A stretch of DNA of 45,000 bases from Desulfuromonadales bacterium. Its GTDB lineage: Bacteria; Desulfobacterota; Desulfuromonadia; Desulfuromonadales; BM103. Of the stretch, positions 15,292 through 23,138 are shown in pieces (positions within the stretch are counted from its first letter, which is position 1; each line of letters starts with the position of its first letter). The stretch covers positions 1-45,000 of the forward strand of contig JAMONP010000056.1 of the NCBI GenBank assembly GCA_027065695.1, given 5' to 3'. The notes under the pieces were generated by a model. It worked only from the letters and a program-made list of their open reading frames with translations. It was not told where the DNA came from and searched no databases. Position numbers and translations under genes: made by a program.

Positions 15292-16575
15292 ATTCTGATC
15301 GCGTTGATGACTGAAGGTTACCGGGTTGATGCCGTGATCACCCTCTTCGGTTGCGATAAAACCATTCCCGCTGCCCTGATGCCGATTGCACGTAACAACC
15401 TGACCGGTCTGACCCTCTATGGCGGCAGTATCCTGCCCGGCGAATATCATGGCAAAGCACTCAATATCGTCAGTGCCTTTGAAGCGATTGGTGCTCACTG
15501 TGCCGGTAAAATCGATACGGAGGAATTGCATGCAATCGAATGTCATGCCTGCCCGGGAGCCGGTTCCTGTGCTGGCATGTACACCGCCAATACCATGGCT
15601 TCGGCCATCGAAGCCCTTGGTATGAGTCTGCTTGGAGCGGCGTCTAATCTTGCGGTTGATGAAGGCAATGAAATATCGACAGAAAAGCGCGAGGATTGTG
15701 TGCGTGCGGCTCAGGCGGTTATGGCAATGCTTGCATCAGGATCTAAGGCCAGCGACATCATGACCCGCAAGGCTTTTGAAAATGCCCTGACTGTGGCCTG
15801 GGCTTTGGGTGGCTCGACCAACGCGGTCTTACACTTACTGGCTCTGGCCCATGAAGCCAGAGTTGAATTGACCCTTGCCGATATTGAACTAATTACTGCC
15901 AGGGTGCCTTTGCTGGGCAACTTCAAACCTTTTGGCCAGTACGTGATGAATGATCTGCATAAGATCGGTGGTTTGCCGGTGGTGATGAAAACCCTGCTTG
16001 ACGCTGGCTATCTCCATGGTGATTGTCTGACGGTTACCGGTAGAACAATTGCTGAAAACCTGGCTGATGCGCCGCAACGTCCAGAGAATCAGGATGTATT
16101 CTATAGCCCGGAGCAGCCCTATGCACCGGCTCACCAGCATATTCGTGTTCTATATGGCAACCTTGCCTCTGAGGGGTGTGTGTTGAAAATCAGTGGTAAG
16201 GAAATGGCCAGATTTGCCGGCCCGACCCGAGTCTTCGATCGAGAGGATGTTGCTCTGGTAACCGATGGCCGCTTCTCCGGCGGCACTCACGGTATTATGA
16301 TTGGTCACGTGGCTCCCGAAGCTCAAACAGGGGGTGTTCTTGCCGTGGTGAGGGAAGGTGACGTCATTGAGATTGACCTTGAATCTGGTGAGTTGAACCT
16401 AAAGCTTGACGAAGGTGAAATTACTAAGCGACTGGCGCAGTGGCAGGCTCCAGAGACACGATACAAGAGAGGAGTGTTGGCGAAATATGCTCTGCTGGTT
16501 TCGTCGGCGTCTCGGGGGGGCGGTTACCAGTTAACTCTACGCCTGGGGCATTACCGGAATTGTCCTTTGTTGTGA
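15292..16575 (+). pseudogene. ilvD: Dihydroxyacid dehydratase, truncated and frameshifted
   Basis: IlvD/Edd-family sequence enters abruptly near 15292 as ILIALMTEGYRVDAVITLFGC, just before the conserved CDKT. The ~110 N-terminal residues of the usual ~560 are absent, including the first cluster cysteine. The remainder is good: CDKTIPAALMP, YGGSILPG, HACPGAGSCAGMYTANTMA, GGSTNAVLHLLAL, GPTRVFDREDVAL and DGRFSGGTHG. At the 3' end the normal ...LVSSASRGAVTS-stop is lost because a G7 run (16514-16520) has one G too many. The frame runs on to 16575 through unrelated residues. The enzyme of branched-chain amino acid synthesis made here would be inactive, so a second intact ilvD is expected elsewhere. 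The break coincides with the edge of the inverted-repeat segment. Confidence 0.85.
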
Positions 16576-16640
16576 AAACTACCGATATTTTTGACGGAAG
16601 TCATATTCCTTCCCTCTCATTCAGAGTATCCTCGAAAATC

Positions 16641-17642
16641 ATGAACAAAATAATTAATTGGCAAAAAGCAAGCCAATGGAGACTTGTGATCCAGTGGCTG
16701 TTCTTCGGTTGGTGCATCTTCCTTGGCATACAGTTCTGGCTGTTTGTCCGCCATTTTGAAACTCAGGGACAGGCAGGGTATTTTTCTCGTCCACCTGGGG
16801 TGGAAGGTTTTCTGCCGATTGGTTCTCTGGTGAGTCTCAAGGCCTGGTTGCTCACCGGGCATTTTGACACGGTTCACCCTGCAGCCCTGGTGCTTTTTCT
16901 TACTTTTCTTGCCATGGCCTTGATGGCCAAGAAATCTTTCTGCTCGTTTATCTGCCCGGTGGGCACGCTCTCCGAATGGACCTGGAAATTAGGCCGTAAA
17001 CTCTTCGGCCGTAATTTCCGTGTCTGGCGGGGTCTCGACCTTTTCCTTCAGTTCACCAAATACGCGCTACTTTACTTTTTTGCCCAACTGATCCTGGTTG
17101 GTATGCCGATAGTGGCGATCAGAGAATTCCTCGCCGCGCCTTACTGGGCGATTGCCGATGTCAAGATGTTACACTTTTTTACCGGGATGTCGACCACCAG
17201 TATGGTGGTGATTCTGGTGTTGTCACTGCTGTCGCTGCTTTACAAGAATTTTTGGTGTCGCTATCTCTGTCCCTATGGCGCACTGCTCGGTCTGCTGAGC
17301 ATGCTCAGCCCTTTCAAGGTCGCTCGCTGCGAAGATCGCTGTATCAATTGTGGCGTCTGTAGTCGAAACTGTCCGGCGCAGATCGATGTGCAGCATAAGA
17401 GACAAATCCACTCACCGGAATGTACTGGCTGTCTGACCTGCGTCAGCAACTGTCCCGAAAAGGGAGCCCTGTCGATGGCTTTTTGGAAGCGGCCTGTTCC
17501 GGGGTTCGCTTTTGTGGTGATCGTGATGCTGTTGTTCAGTGGTGGGGTGGCTACCGGTATGCTCAGTGGTCACTGGCAGACGAGTTTGACTTATTTTGAT
17601 TACCAGCGATTGATCCCGCTTGCCCCGCGACTGGGACATTAG
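16641..17642 (+). CDS. NapH/CcoG-like membrane ferredoxin
   Basis: A 333-residue inner-membrane iron-sulfur protein. About five TM helices alternate with two CxxxCP motifs facing the cytoplasm (SFCSFICPVGTLSEW and WCRYLCPYGALLG), the NapH/NosR/CcoG signature. Two [4Fe-4S] ferredoxin motifs follow, CINCGVCSRNCP and CTGCLTCVSNCP. A final TM lies at about residues 285-305. It would pass electrons between the quinone pool and soluble partners. The ATG at 16641 begins a membrane-protein N-terminus; a longer in-frame extension upstream overlaps the ilvD remnant and is rejected. It precedes the AOR gene, so it may connect aldehyde oxidation to the membrane, though a 130-bp palindromic element lies between. 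Confidence 0.85.
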   Translation: MNKIINWQKASQWRLVIQWLFFGWCIFLGIQFWLFVRHFETQGQAGYFSRPPGVEGFLPIGSLVSLKAWLLTGHFDTVHPAALVLFLTFLAMALMAKKSFCSFICPVGTLSEWTWKLGRKLFGRNFRVWRGLDLFLQFTKYALLYFFAQLILVGMPIVAIREFLAAPYWAIADVKMLHFFTGMSTTSMVVILVLSLLSLLYKNFWCRYLCPYGALLGLLSMLSPFKVARCEDRCINCGVCSRNCPAQIDVQHKRQIHSPECTGCLTCVSNCPEKGALSMAFWKRPVPGFAFVVIVMLLFSGGVATGMLSGHWQTSLTYFDYQRLIPLAPRLGH

Positions 17643-17651
17643 TTATGCTGT

Positions 17652-17676
17652 GAGGATACACACGGTGTGTGTCTCC
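17652..17676. repeat. Hairpin after the NapH-like gene
   Basis: GAGG-ATACACAC and GTGTGTGT-CTCC form an almost perfect stem ten bases after the stop codon. Without a T-run it may stabilise or end the transcript imperfectly. Confidence 0.35.
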
Positions 17677-17715
17677 ATAATTTGAGGATAGTACCGTGTA
17701 AACCTTAAACTATCG

Positions 17716-17841
17716 CATCTTGCTGGTTATTTGTCGCGCCAGCTGCGTTGCGACTTCAGTTGTATAGCTACGGCTATGGAACTGAAATCACGCCTTGCCG
17801 GCACACCAAATCCCTGCGCAATTTTGCGGCATTTTAAGATG
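17716..17841. mobile_element. Palindromic MITE/REP-like element
   Basis: A 126-base imperfect palindrome. Outer CATCTT (17716-17721) is inverted as AAGATG (17836-17841). The central TTCAGTT-GTA-TAGC is inverted as GCTA-TGG-AACTGAA (17755-17786). No reading frame is evident. The layout fits a non-autonomous element moved by a transposase supplied elsewhere. It lies only 16 bases before the AOR start, so it provides or disrupts that gene's leader. A second copy was not found in this window. Confidence 0.55.
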
Positions 17842-17857
17842 TACAAGGTACTTGGCT

Positions 17858-19618
17858 ATGTATGGTTGGACCGGACGAGTTCTGGAAATAGATTTAAGCA
17901 ATCAAATCACCAGAGTCGTAAATCCAGATAAAATAGTTTATGAGCAATACATCGGTGGCAAAGGGTTGGCCGGTTATTATTTGAAACCCTTTGTGACCAG
18001 GCATTGGACTGATCCTAAGATGCCTCTGCTGTTTTTCACTGGCCCCCTGAACAATACCTCCTCCCCAACCTCAGGCAGAATGACTGTTCTGTCTAAATCT
18101 CCCCTGACGGGCACTGTCGGCGACACCTCGGTGGGCGGCAAGTTGGGCACTATGCTCAAGCGCGCTGGCTACGACGGTATAATTATCACCGGGAAAGGTG
18201 AAAAGTTTGTCGGCATTCACCTTGATGATAAGGGTGTCAGGTTTGCAGATGCGACAAAATATCAGGGATATTCGGTCTCTGAGACATGTCAGGAACTGGA
18301 GCGACTGACTCCCGGAGTCTCCACTGCGGTGATTGGCCCGGCGGCAGAAAACCAGGTGATGTTTGCCTCTATTGTTCTGGATGAGCATTATTTTGCCGGA
18401 CGTGGCGGCCTTGGCTGTGTCATGGCGGATAAAAAACTGAAATTTATCACTGTAGAGGGCAGCCAGAAAACGCCGGTGGCAGATGCGGATGAACTGGCCA
18501 TGGGCAGAGAGGAGATTTTTCGGTTGGTCGCTGCTTCCCCAGTGTTGATGGGGGATCTGGGCATTGCAAATTACGGTACCGGTGCTCTTTATGATCTGAT
18601 GCGTCAGCGGCGCATGATGCCGACCGATAACTTTCGCCAGACCTACTTTGACGCATCGCCAGGCATGAATGCCTATGTCTATAAGGAGAAGTATAAAACC
18701 AGGAAATTTGGTTGTATGGGCTGCCATGTGCTGTGCAAGAAAAAAGGTGCCAACAATGAAGTGATGCCAGAATTCGAGACCATGTCCCATTTCAGTGCCT
18801 TGATTTGTAATGATGACCTGGATGCCGTCGTCGAGGCGAACCGAATCTGTAATGATGCTGGCATGGATACCATCTCTGCGGCAGCATCTATCGCTTGTTA
18901 CAAAGAAATTACCGGGATGGAAATCGCAGCAGATAAATTGATTCAACTGCTGGAAGATATTGTCGCTGGAAAAGGTGATGGTGAACTGCTTGGCAAAGGC
19001 AGCAGGGCTTATGCCGAGCAATTACAATCTCTCGAAGCTTCTATGACAGTAAAAGGCCTTGAGTTCCCTGCCTACGATCCCAGGGGGGCCTACGGTATGG
19101 CGCTGGCCTATGCGACCTCTACACGTGGAGGGTGCCATTTGCGTGCCTATCCGATAGCTCATGAGATACTGCGCAAGCCGGTGGCAACTGATCGTTTCAG
19201 CTTCAGTGGTAAAGCCAGGATTATCAAGATAAGCGAAGATGCCAATGCGATGATCGATTCATTGACGGCCTGCAAGTTTTTGTTTTTTGCCGCTTCACTG
19301 GAGGAATATGCGCTGGTTTTACAAGGTGTGACGGGGATGCAGACCTCGGCTCAGGATCTTTTGCAGATTGGCGAGCGGATTTATTATAATGACCGCATTA
19401 TGAATGCGCTAAATGGATTTACTGCCTCCGACGATGATTTGCCGCTGCGTTTTTTCGAGGAGTCAGGGTCCGGAAACGCTGATTTTGATGTACCTGCGCT
19501 TAATCGGGGTGAATTTCTGCAGGAGCGGGCCAGCTATTACAAGATTCGAGGCTTGGATGAAAATGGATTCCCCACCCAGGAAAAATGTGAGGCGTTGCAA
19601 TTGACATGCAACGTCTAG
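17858..19618 (+). CDS. Aldehyde:ferredoxin oxidoreductase (tungsten-pterin)
   Basis: A 586-residue cytoplasmic enzyme oxidising aldehydes to acids, or reducing acids, with ferredoxin. The N-terminus YGWTGRVLEIDLSNQ is the AOR signature. The pterin-binding blocks IGGKGLAGYYL and FTGPLNNTSSPTSGRMTVLSKSPLTG are intact. The [4Fe-4S] ligands are C286, C289 and C293 in GCMGCHVLCK, and C472 in LTACKFLFF. Length is slightly below the ~605 of archaeal AOR. The ATG at 17858 matches the family start, although no clear Shine-Dalgarno precedes it. Upstream is the palindromic element. The 3' end overlaps the aldolase-like gene by 13 bases, so the two are coupled. The substrate cannot be told from sequence. 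Confidence 0.92.
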   Translation: MYGWTGRVLEIDLSNQITRVVNPDKIVYEQYIGGKGLAGYYLKPFVTRHWTDPKMPLLFFTGPLNNTSSPTSGRMTVLSKSPLTGTVGDTSVGGKLGTMLKRAGYDGIIITGKGEKFVGIHLDDKGVRFADATKYQGYSVSETCQELERLTPGVSTAVIGPAAENQVMFASIVLDEHYFAGRGGLGCVMADKKLKFITVEGSQKTPVADADELAMGREEIFRLVAASPVLMGDLGIANYGTGALYDLMRQRRMMPTDNFRQTYFDASPGMNAYVYKEKYKTRKFGCMGCHVLCKKKGANNEVMPEFETMSHFSALICNDDLDAVVEANRICNDAGMDTISAAASIACYKEITGMEIAADKLIQLLEDIVAGKGDGELLGKGSRAYAEQLQSLEASMTVKGLEFPAYDPRGAYGMALAYATSTRGGCHLRAYPIAHEILRKPVATDRFSFSGKARIIKISEDANAMIDSLTACKFLFFAASLEEYALVLQGVTGMQTSAQDLLQIGERIYYNDRIMNALNGFTASDDDLPLRFFEESGSGNADFDVPALNRGEFLQERASYYKIRGLDENGFPTQEKCEALQLTCNV

Positions 19619-20772
19619 TAACAAAATATGCCGAAAAGCTGGTGCGCCACGGTTTGTGTGCTCCGGGAACACCTATTGTGGGTGGCCTCAATGATACCCT
19701 TACCTGGAACCGGCAGGCCCCAGAAACTGCCGCATTGGAAAAAGTCATTAACGGGCTGAATATTAACAGCTTGTTGTTTGCAAAGCCGACCGAGCCTTTC
19801 ATGCGGATCCTGGACTTTCATGCCGCGCGTTGTGATAGTGAGTTTGTTCCCGAAGATACGGAAACCAGGACCTTTCTGCACAGTATTCCGGTTTGTGCAG
19901 AGTTGGACCACGAGGTCATTGTCCCTCTTTTGAAAAAACGAAAAGGGGTGGTCGTGGCTGGCAAGGGAATTATGACTTTCGGTACCGTGAGCCCGGAACA
20001 GGGCTTTGTGGTCTTTAGCTCAATTATCTTTTCTGCTTTCGTGAAGTTTTTTGTCGATTATGCCTACCTGAAAATTAAGCGTCAGACCGACCCTGAAATG
20101 GAGGCGCTGTTTCCGGTTGTCTGGGAGGCTTACCGTCAATTCTTGCCCGAACAAATACCCTCGCATCTCACAGCTGAGGTTCTTGATTCAGAAGCAAAGA
20201 TTATCAATGCCATGAAACCGGCGGGGCAAGCTACGGTGGATGCCCGCATGGTTGATTCCTTCTTTGGGAATATTTCTTTTCGGCATCAGGACACTATTTA
20301 TATCAGTCAGACTGGCAGTTCTCTGGATGAATTGGATGGCTGTATCGATGCTTGCCCCATGGACGGCAGCACCAGTACTGGAATAACCGCTTCAAGTGAA
20401 CTTGTCGCCCACCGCAATATTTATCTTGGCAACCCGGTCCATTCAATCTTGCATGGACATCCGAAGTTCAGTGTGATTATGTCGATGATATGTGACAAAC
20501 GGGAATGTGAATTTCGGGGTAAATGTCATGTGAAGTGTGTCGAACAGCGATTTATTGGAGATATTCCTATTGTTCCTGGCGAAGTTGGAACAGGACCCAG
20601 GGGATTGTGTCGGACGCTTCCGCCTGCGATGGAAGGTAAACGTGGGGTTGTTGTCTTTGGGCATGGTGTGTTTACGGTTGGTAAGGAAAGTTTTGTGGAT
20701 GCGTTTGATGCGCTGGTGGATATTGAGAGGATGTGTATGGAGAATTATTGGGAGCTTGTTTCAGGGGGGTGA
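19606..20772 (+). CDS. Double class II aldolase/adducin-like protein
   Basis: A 388-residue protein. The C-terminal half (from about residue 195) is a class II aldolase/adducin domain: FFGNISFRHQDTIYISQTGSSLDEL, ASSELVAHRNIY, and HGHPKFS with H283 and H285 as likely metal ligands, then GVVVFGHGVFTVG. The N-terminal half shows a faint second copy (LVRHGLCAPGTPIVGGLNDTLTW and VVVAGKGIMTFGT) lacking the HxH pair. This is therefore probably a duplicated fold with one active site. A Cys cluster (CDKRECEFRGKCHVKC) just after HGHP is unusual and may bind a metal. Start overlap with the AOR stop suggests joint work on an aldehyde or ketose-derived substrate. Fuculose-phosphate-type chemistry is family knowledge only. 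Confidence 0.75.
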   Translation: MQRLVTKYAEKLVRHGLCAPGTPIVGGLNDTLTWNRQAPETAALEKVINGLNINSLLFAKPTEPFMRILDFHAARCDSEFVPEDTETRTFLHSIPVCAELDHEVIVPLLKKRKGVVVAGKGIMTFGTVSPEQGFVVFSSIIFSAFVKFFVDYAYLKIKRQTDPEMEALFPVVWEAYRQFLPEQIPSHLTAEVLDSEAKIINAMKPAGQATVDARMVDSFFGNISFRHQDTIYISQTGSSLDELDGCIDACPMDGSTSTGITASSELVAHRNIYLGNPVHSILHGHPKFSVIMSMICDKRECEFRGKCHVKCVEQRFIGDIPIVPGEVGTGPRGLCRTLPPAMEGKRGVVVFGHGVFTVGKESFVDAFDALVDIERMCMENYWELVSGG

Positions 20773-20819
20773 TGTTGTGTTTTAGGGTTAAAATTAAGAC
20801 CAACCAAGATCAATCAAGA

Positions 20820-21009
20820 CCGTCGGGTCGCGTCCCGACAGACGCCTTACTTTTTACAACGCCAAAAAAGTATGCAAAAAGGCTTTTCTCCTGCGGAGGG
20901 CACTTCTTTTTCCAGTGGTCGGTGTTTTGTTCAACTACAAAGTTGATGAATACGTTTGTGCTGCGTGGCACCAAAGACCAATCCCTGCTTTTTTGAACCC
21001 TACAAACTA
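20820..21009 (-). repeat. Dispersed ~190-bp repeat, copy B (inverted)
   Basis: Reverse-complement partner of 14928-15115. The two inner ends are the GTCGGGACGCGACC block. The copy keeps CCTCCGCAGGAG and GTGCCACGCAGCAC on the minus strand. The two copies bracket ilvD', the NapH-like ferredoxin, AOR and the aldolase-like gene. Confidence 0.8.
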
Positions 21010-21355
21010 AAGGTGGGTGCTAATTCTTATGGCTTGTGCCTGATTTGCAACCCTCCTGCCTGTCGCTGCAACAGCCCCAGCACCAAGCAACAATTACCAC
21101 ACAAGCTTAGCAGCAAAAACAAAGCAGCATGTAACCTTATTCATCAAGCACCGTTACTGGTTTACGCACCGACCACCCCGAGCAAGAAATGCCCAGCGCC
21201 GCGCAAAGCGTTCTTTGGTTACTTTCTTTGGCTTTGGAAAGAAAGTTACCCGGCTGTTGGCCGGGACCGACGGTTTTAAGGTCTAAAGCTAGTAGCGCGG
21301 AACGAGGAAATCAAGATCAAAAACAAAATCGGATGGCCGCGCCCTCAATGAAGAT
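21010..21355. repeat. Non-coding stretch with a second repeat-like hairpin
   Basis: No credible gene. ACTTTCTTT (21221-21229) is inverted at 21238-21246 around GGCTTTGG, followed by GGCCGGGACCGACGG. That resembles, but does not match, the GGGACGCGACCCGACGG end of the ~190-bp repeat. It is probably a related intergenic repeat family. Confidence 0.4.
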
Positions 21356-21640
21356 TTACCCCTCCGAAAGTTGATACCCTTTACCAGCAAACTGAATATT
21401 AGCCGCATCCCCACTGCGCGGCGGTGAAACCGCATGAACCCCGCCACACACCGAACAGGTGCTGACAAAAGTGACCAAAGTGAAACTCGCCCCACATCCC
21501 TGGCAGACCGCCTCCAGGCCACCACCGGGAATCGCCTGATTGCGCAGACCACCACCATGCGCCTGAGCAACAAATTCAACCAGTTCCCTGCCTTCGGCAA
21601 AGGGCCCTGCGTTACTACCATTATCTGAACAACATCCCAT
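21356..21640 (-). CDS. Small zinc-ribbon protein
   Basis: A 94-residue protein beginning MGCCSDNGSN. A CQGCG...CSVCG pair of CxxC motifs about 18 residues apart should hold one zinc. The remainder (FAEGRELVEFVAQAHGGGLRNQ, VHAVSPPRSGDAANIQFAGKGY) is conserved-looking but of unknown role. AAGGAG precedes the ATG by eight bases. It is the last gene of the minus-strand operon with the hemerythrin protein, 29 bases after it. A regulatory or metal-handling helper is possible but not shown. Confidence 0.75.
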   Translation of the reverse strand: MGCCSDNGSNAGPFAEGRELVEFVAQAHGGGLRNQAIPGGGLEAVCQGCGASFTLVTFVSTCSVCGGVHAVSPPRSGDAANIQFAGKGYQLSEG

Positions 21641-21669
21641 TGGGTAAGCTCCTTTTTGTGATGGATCTA

Positions 21670-22221
21670 TTATTTTATCTGCTGCTCATACTCTTCAACA
21701 AGTTGCCGATATTTCTCTTTAAGCCCGGGGGCACGGGCCTCGGCTTTTTTGTAAGCATCCCGCATGTCGCTACGCACGTCTTCTGGTAGAACTCGCTCTG
21801 CCAGCGGGTAGAGAATGTCATTCTCCTTTTCAATATGACTACGTAGCAAGGTTGCGTAGCCTTTGGCATGCTCAGCGATAATCGTTGCTTGACCGGTTTC
21901 GCCGTCAAGGGCTTTCTGGGCAGCTATTTCCATAGCACTGACATGGGCGCGACCCTGATCATGCTCCATCTGCATCGCTTCAATCGGTGATTGTTTCTCC
22001 GGCATGCCGTTTTTGACCAACTCCAGAAAGAGCACCTGTTCTTCTTTGGCATGGTGAAAATGGTCAGCGAAGTTGCGGATAAAGTCGACCGCATCAATAT
22101 AAAATTGCCAGTTGCGGAACTTGCCCTTCTCAAGCAAAGCAGTGTTATGTTCTACCACGGTAATCATACGCAAGATCAGAGTGTGTTCGTCAATCATCAC
22201 TTGGGTTACGTTGGTTTTCAT
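21670..22221 (-). CDS. Hemerythrin-like di-iron protein
   Basis: A 183-residue four-helix bundle. The di-iron ligand pattern of cytoplasmic hemerythrin/HHE proteins is present: IDEHTLILRMITVVEH (helix 1), DHFHHAKEEQVLF (H..H...E), MQMEHDQGRAHV and LRSHIEKENDILYPLAE. The ATG at 22221 follows GGAAAGG and lies one base after the upstream gene's stop; a longer in-frame start would run into that gene. RIC/YtfE proteins repair nitric-oxide-damaged Fe-S centres with a similar bundle. The DUF1858 protein encoded upstream may supply the missing N-terminal domain. O2/NO binding or Fe-S repair is therefore inferred. Confidence 0.85.
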   Translation of the reverse strand: MKTNVTQVMIDEHTLILRMITVVEHNTALLEKGKFRNWQFYIDAVDFIRNFADHFHHAKEEQVLFLELVKNGMPEKQSPIEAMQMEHDQGRAHVSAMEIAAQKALDGETGQATIIAEHAKGYATLLRSHIEKENDILYPLAERVLPEDVRSDMRDAYKKAEARAPGLKEKYRQLVEEYEQQIK

Positions 22222-22222
22222 T

Positions 22223-22681
22223 TCAACCTTTCCTTGTGCCGTCAATGCCGATAATAACAATCTCGACCGGGACATCCTTGCCAGATTGCTTGACCGCTTC
22301 CTGAACCATCATGCCCAAACCACGACAGCAGGGAACTTCCATAATTGGTACTGTGATGGAAAGAATGTTGTTCTGGCTGATCATTGCAGCCATTTTTTCA
22401 ACGTAGGAACTGGTATCATCGAGCTTTGGGCAAGCATTTACCAACACGCGACCCTTGATGAAGTCACGGTGGAAATCTGCGTAGGCAAAGGGTACACAGT
22501 CGGCAGCGATGAGCAGATGTGCGTCCTGCAGAAAAGGTGCGCTGGGCGGCACCAGGTGCAGCTGGGTTGGCCACTGGCGGAGCTCGGATGGCCGGCTTTC
22601 AGTTGAGTTGGTTTCCTCGGTACACTTCTTTTCAACGGTGCGGACATTAGCGCTGGGGCAACCGCAAGCAAGTTTACTCAT
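22223..22681 (-). CDS. Iron-sulfur protein related to a ferredoxin C-terminal domain
   Basis: A 152-residue protein. Its C-terminal ~110 residues (LRQWPTQLHLVPPSAPF, LLIAADCVPFAYADFHRDF, VNACPKLDD, ITVPIMEVPCCRGLGMMVQEA) match a domain usually fused behind a two-cluster ferredoxin. Here the ferredoxin domain is absent, and the N-terminus is a short Cys-containing leader (MSKLACGCPSANVRTVEKKC). Remaining cysteines at about residues 6, 8, 20, 62, 84 and 118-119 could hold a cluster. The start overlaps the DUF1858 gene by four bases (ATGA), and the stop is one base from the hemerythrin start. The tight spacing implies a shared complex or pathway. Confidence 0.75.
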   Translation of the reverse strand: MSKLACGCPSANVRTVEKKCTEETNSTESRPSELRQWPTQLHLVPPSAPFLQDAHLLIAADCVPFAYADFHRDFIKGRVLVNACPKLDDTSSYVEKMAAMISQNNILSITVPIMEVPCCRGLGMMVQEAVKQSGKDVPVEIVIIGIDGTRKG

Positions 22682-22917
22682 GCTGTTTCTCCTTCTATTA
22701 CCTTTTGAGTGTTTAGATAATCAGTAATTTCCTGTTCGATTTGAGCTTCAGCTTCGTCGCCAAGAGCGTGGATCGAGACCACATCTTTCACCAGGCAGAT
22801 ACCGACACCGCAGGTGGTGCAGCCTATGTCGTACTTCTCCAGGATCTCACCGATAACCGGGTGATCTTCGATGACTTTATTGATGGCCTGTTCGCCAATT
22901 CCTTGTGGAATATTCAT
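22678..22917 (-). CDS. DUF1858-type protein, first gene of the stress operon
   Basis: A 79-residue protein whose core (INKVIEDHPVIGEILEKYDI-GCTTCGVGIC) matches the DUF1858/ScdA-N type domain: a small helical fold with a conserved CxxC that in RIC proteins sits before the hemerythrin domain. GAGGAG lies ten bases before the ATG at 22917; longer upstream readings are not supported. An HcpR-like palindrome lies about 65 bases upstream. It overlaps the Fe-S gene by four bases. A role in Fe-S repair or NO response is inference. Confidence 0.75.
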   Translation of the reverse strand: MNIPQGIGEQAINKVIEDHPVIGEILEKYDIGCTTCGVGICLVKDVVSIHALGDEAEAQIEQEITDYLNTQKVIEGETA

Positions 22918-22979
22918 TTTGCCCGGCTCCTCTGTTTTGGTTTGTTGATTGCATAGTAACTGATTATAACGCAAAAAAA

Positions 22980-22995
22980 GATGACCGAGGTCAAA
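22980..22995. promoter_or_regulatory. HcpR/FNR-family-like operator
   Basis: ATGACC-GA-GGTCAA is a near-perfect inverted repeat. It fits the TTGACC-N2-GGTCAA type recalled for HcpR, the nitrosative-stress regulator of anaerobes, except for one base in the left arm. It lies between the divergent DUF1858 operon and the dNMP-kinase-like gene. Confidence 0.45.
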
Positions 22996-23103
22996 ACAGA
23001 CAGAAATAGTCAAGTATTGGTTCGCTAAGAAATCATGTAGAGAGGCAGGTTGTGATTGAAGCAAATTGTTGATTCAAGTACACTCACGCCAGGAGCTTAG
23101 CAG

Positions 23104-23118
23104 ACACTAAATTAGTGT
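23104..23118. promoter_or_regulatory. Short palindrome before the kinase gene
   Basis: ACACTAA-A-TTAGTGT is perfectly inverted about one base centre. It lies about 20 bases ahead of the ATG at 23139 and could be an operator or a leader hairpin. No regulator is suggested. Confidence 0.3.
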
Positions 23119-23138
23119 CACTTTTGGAGTTAAAACTT

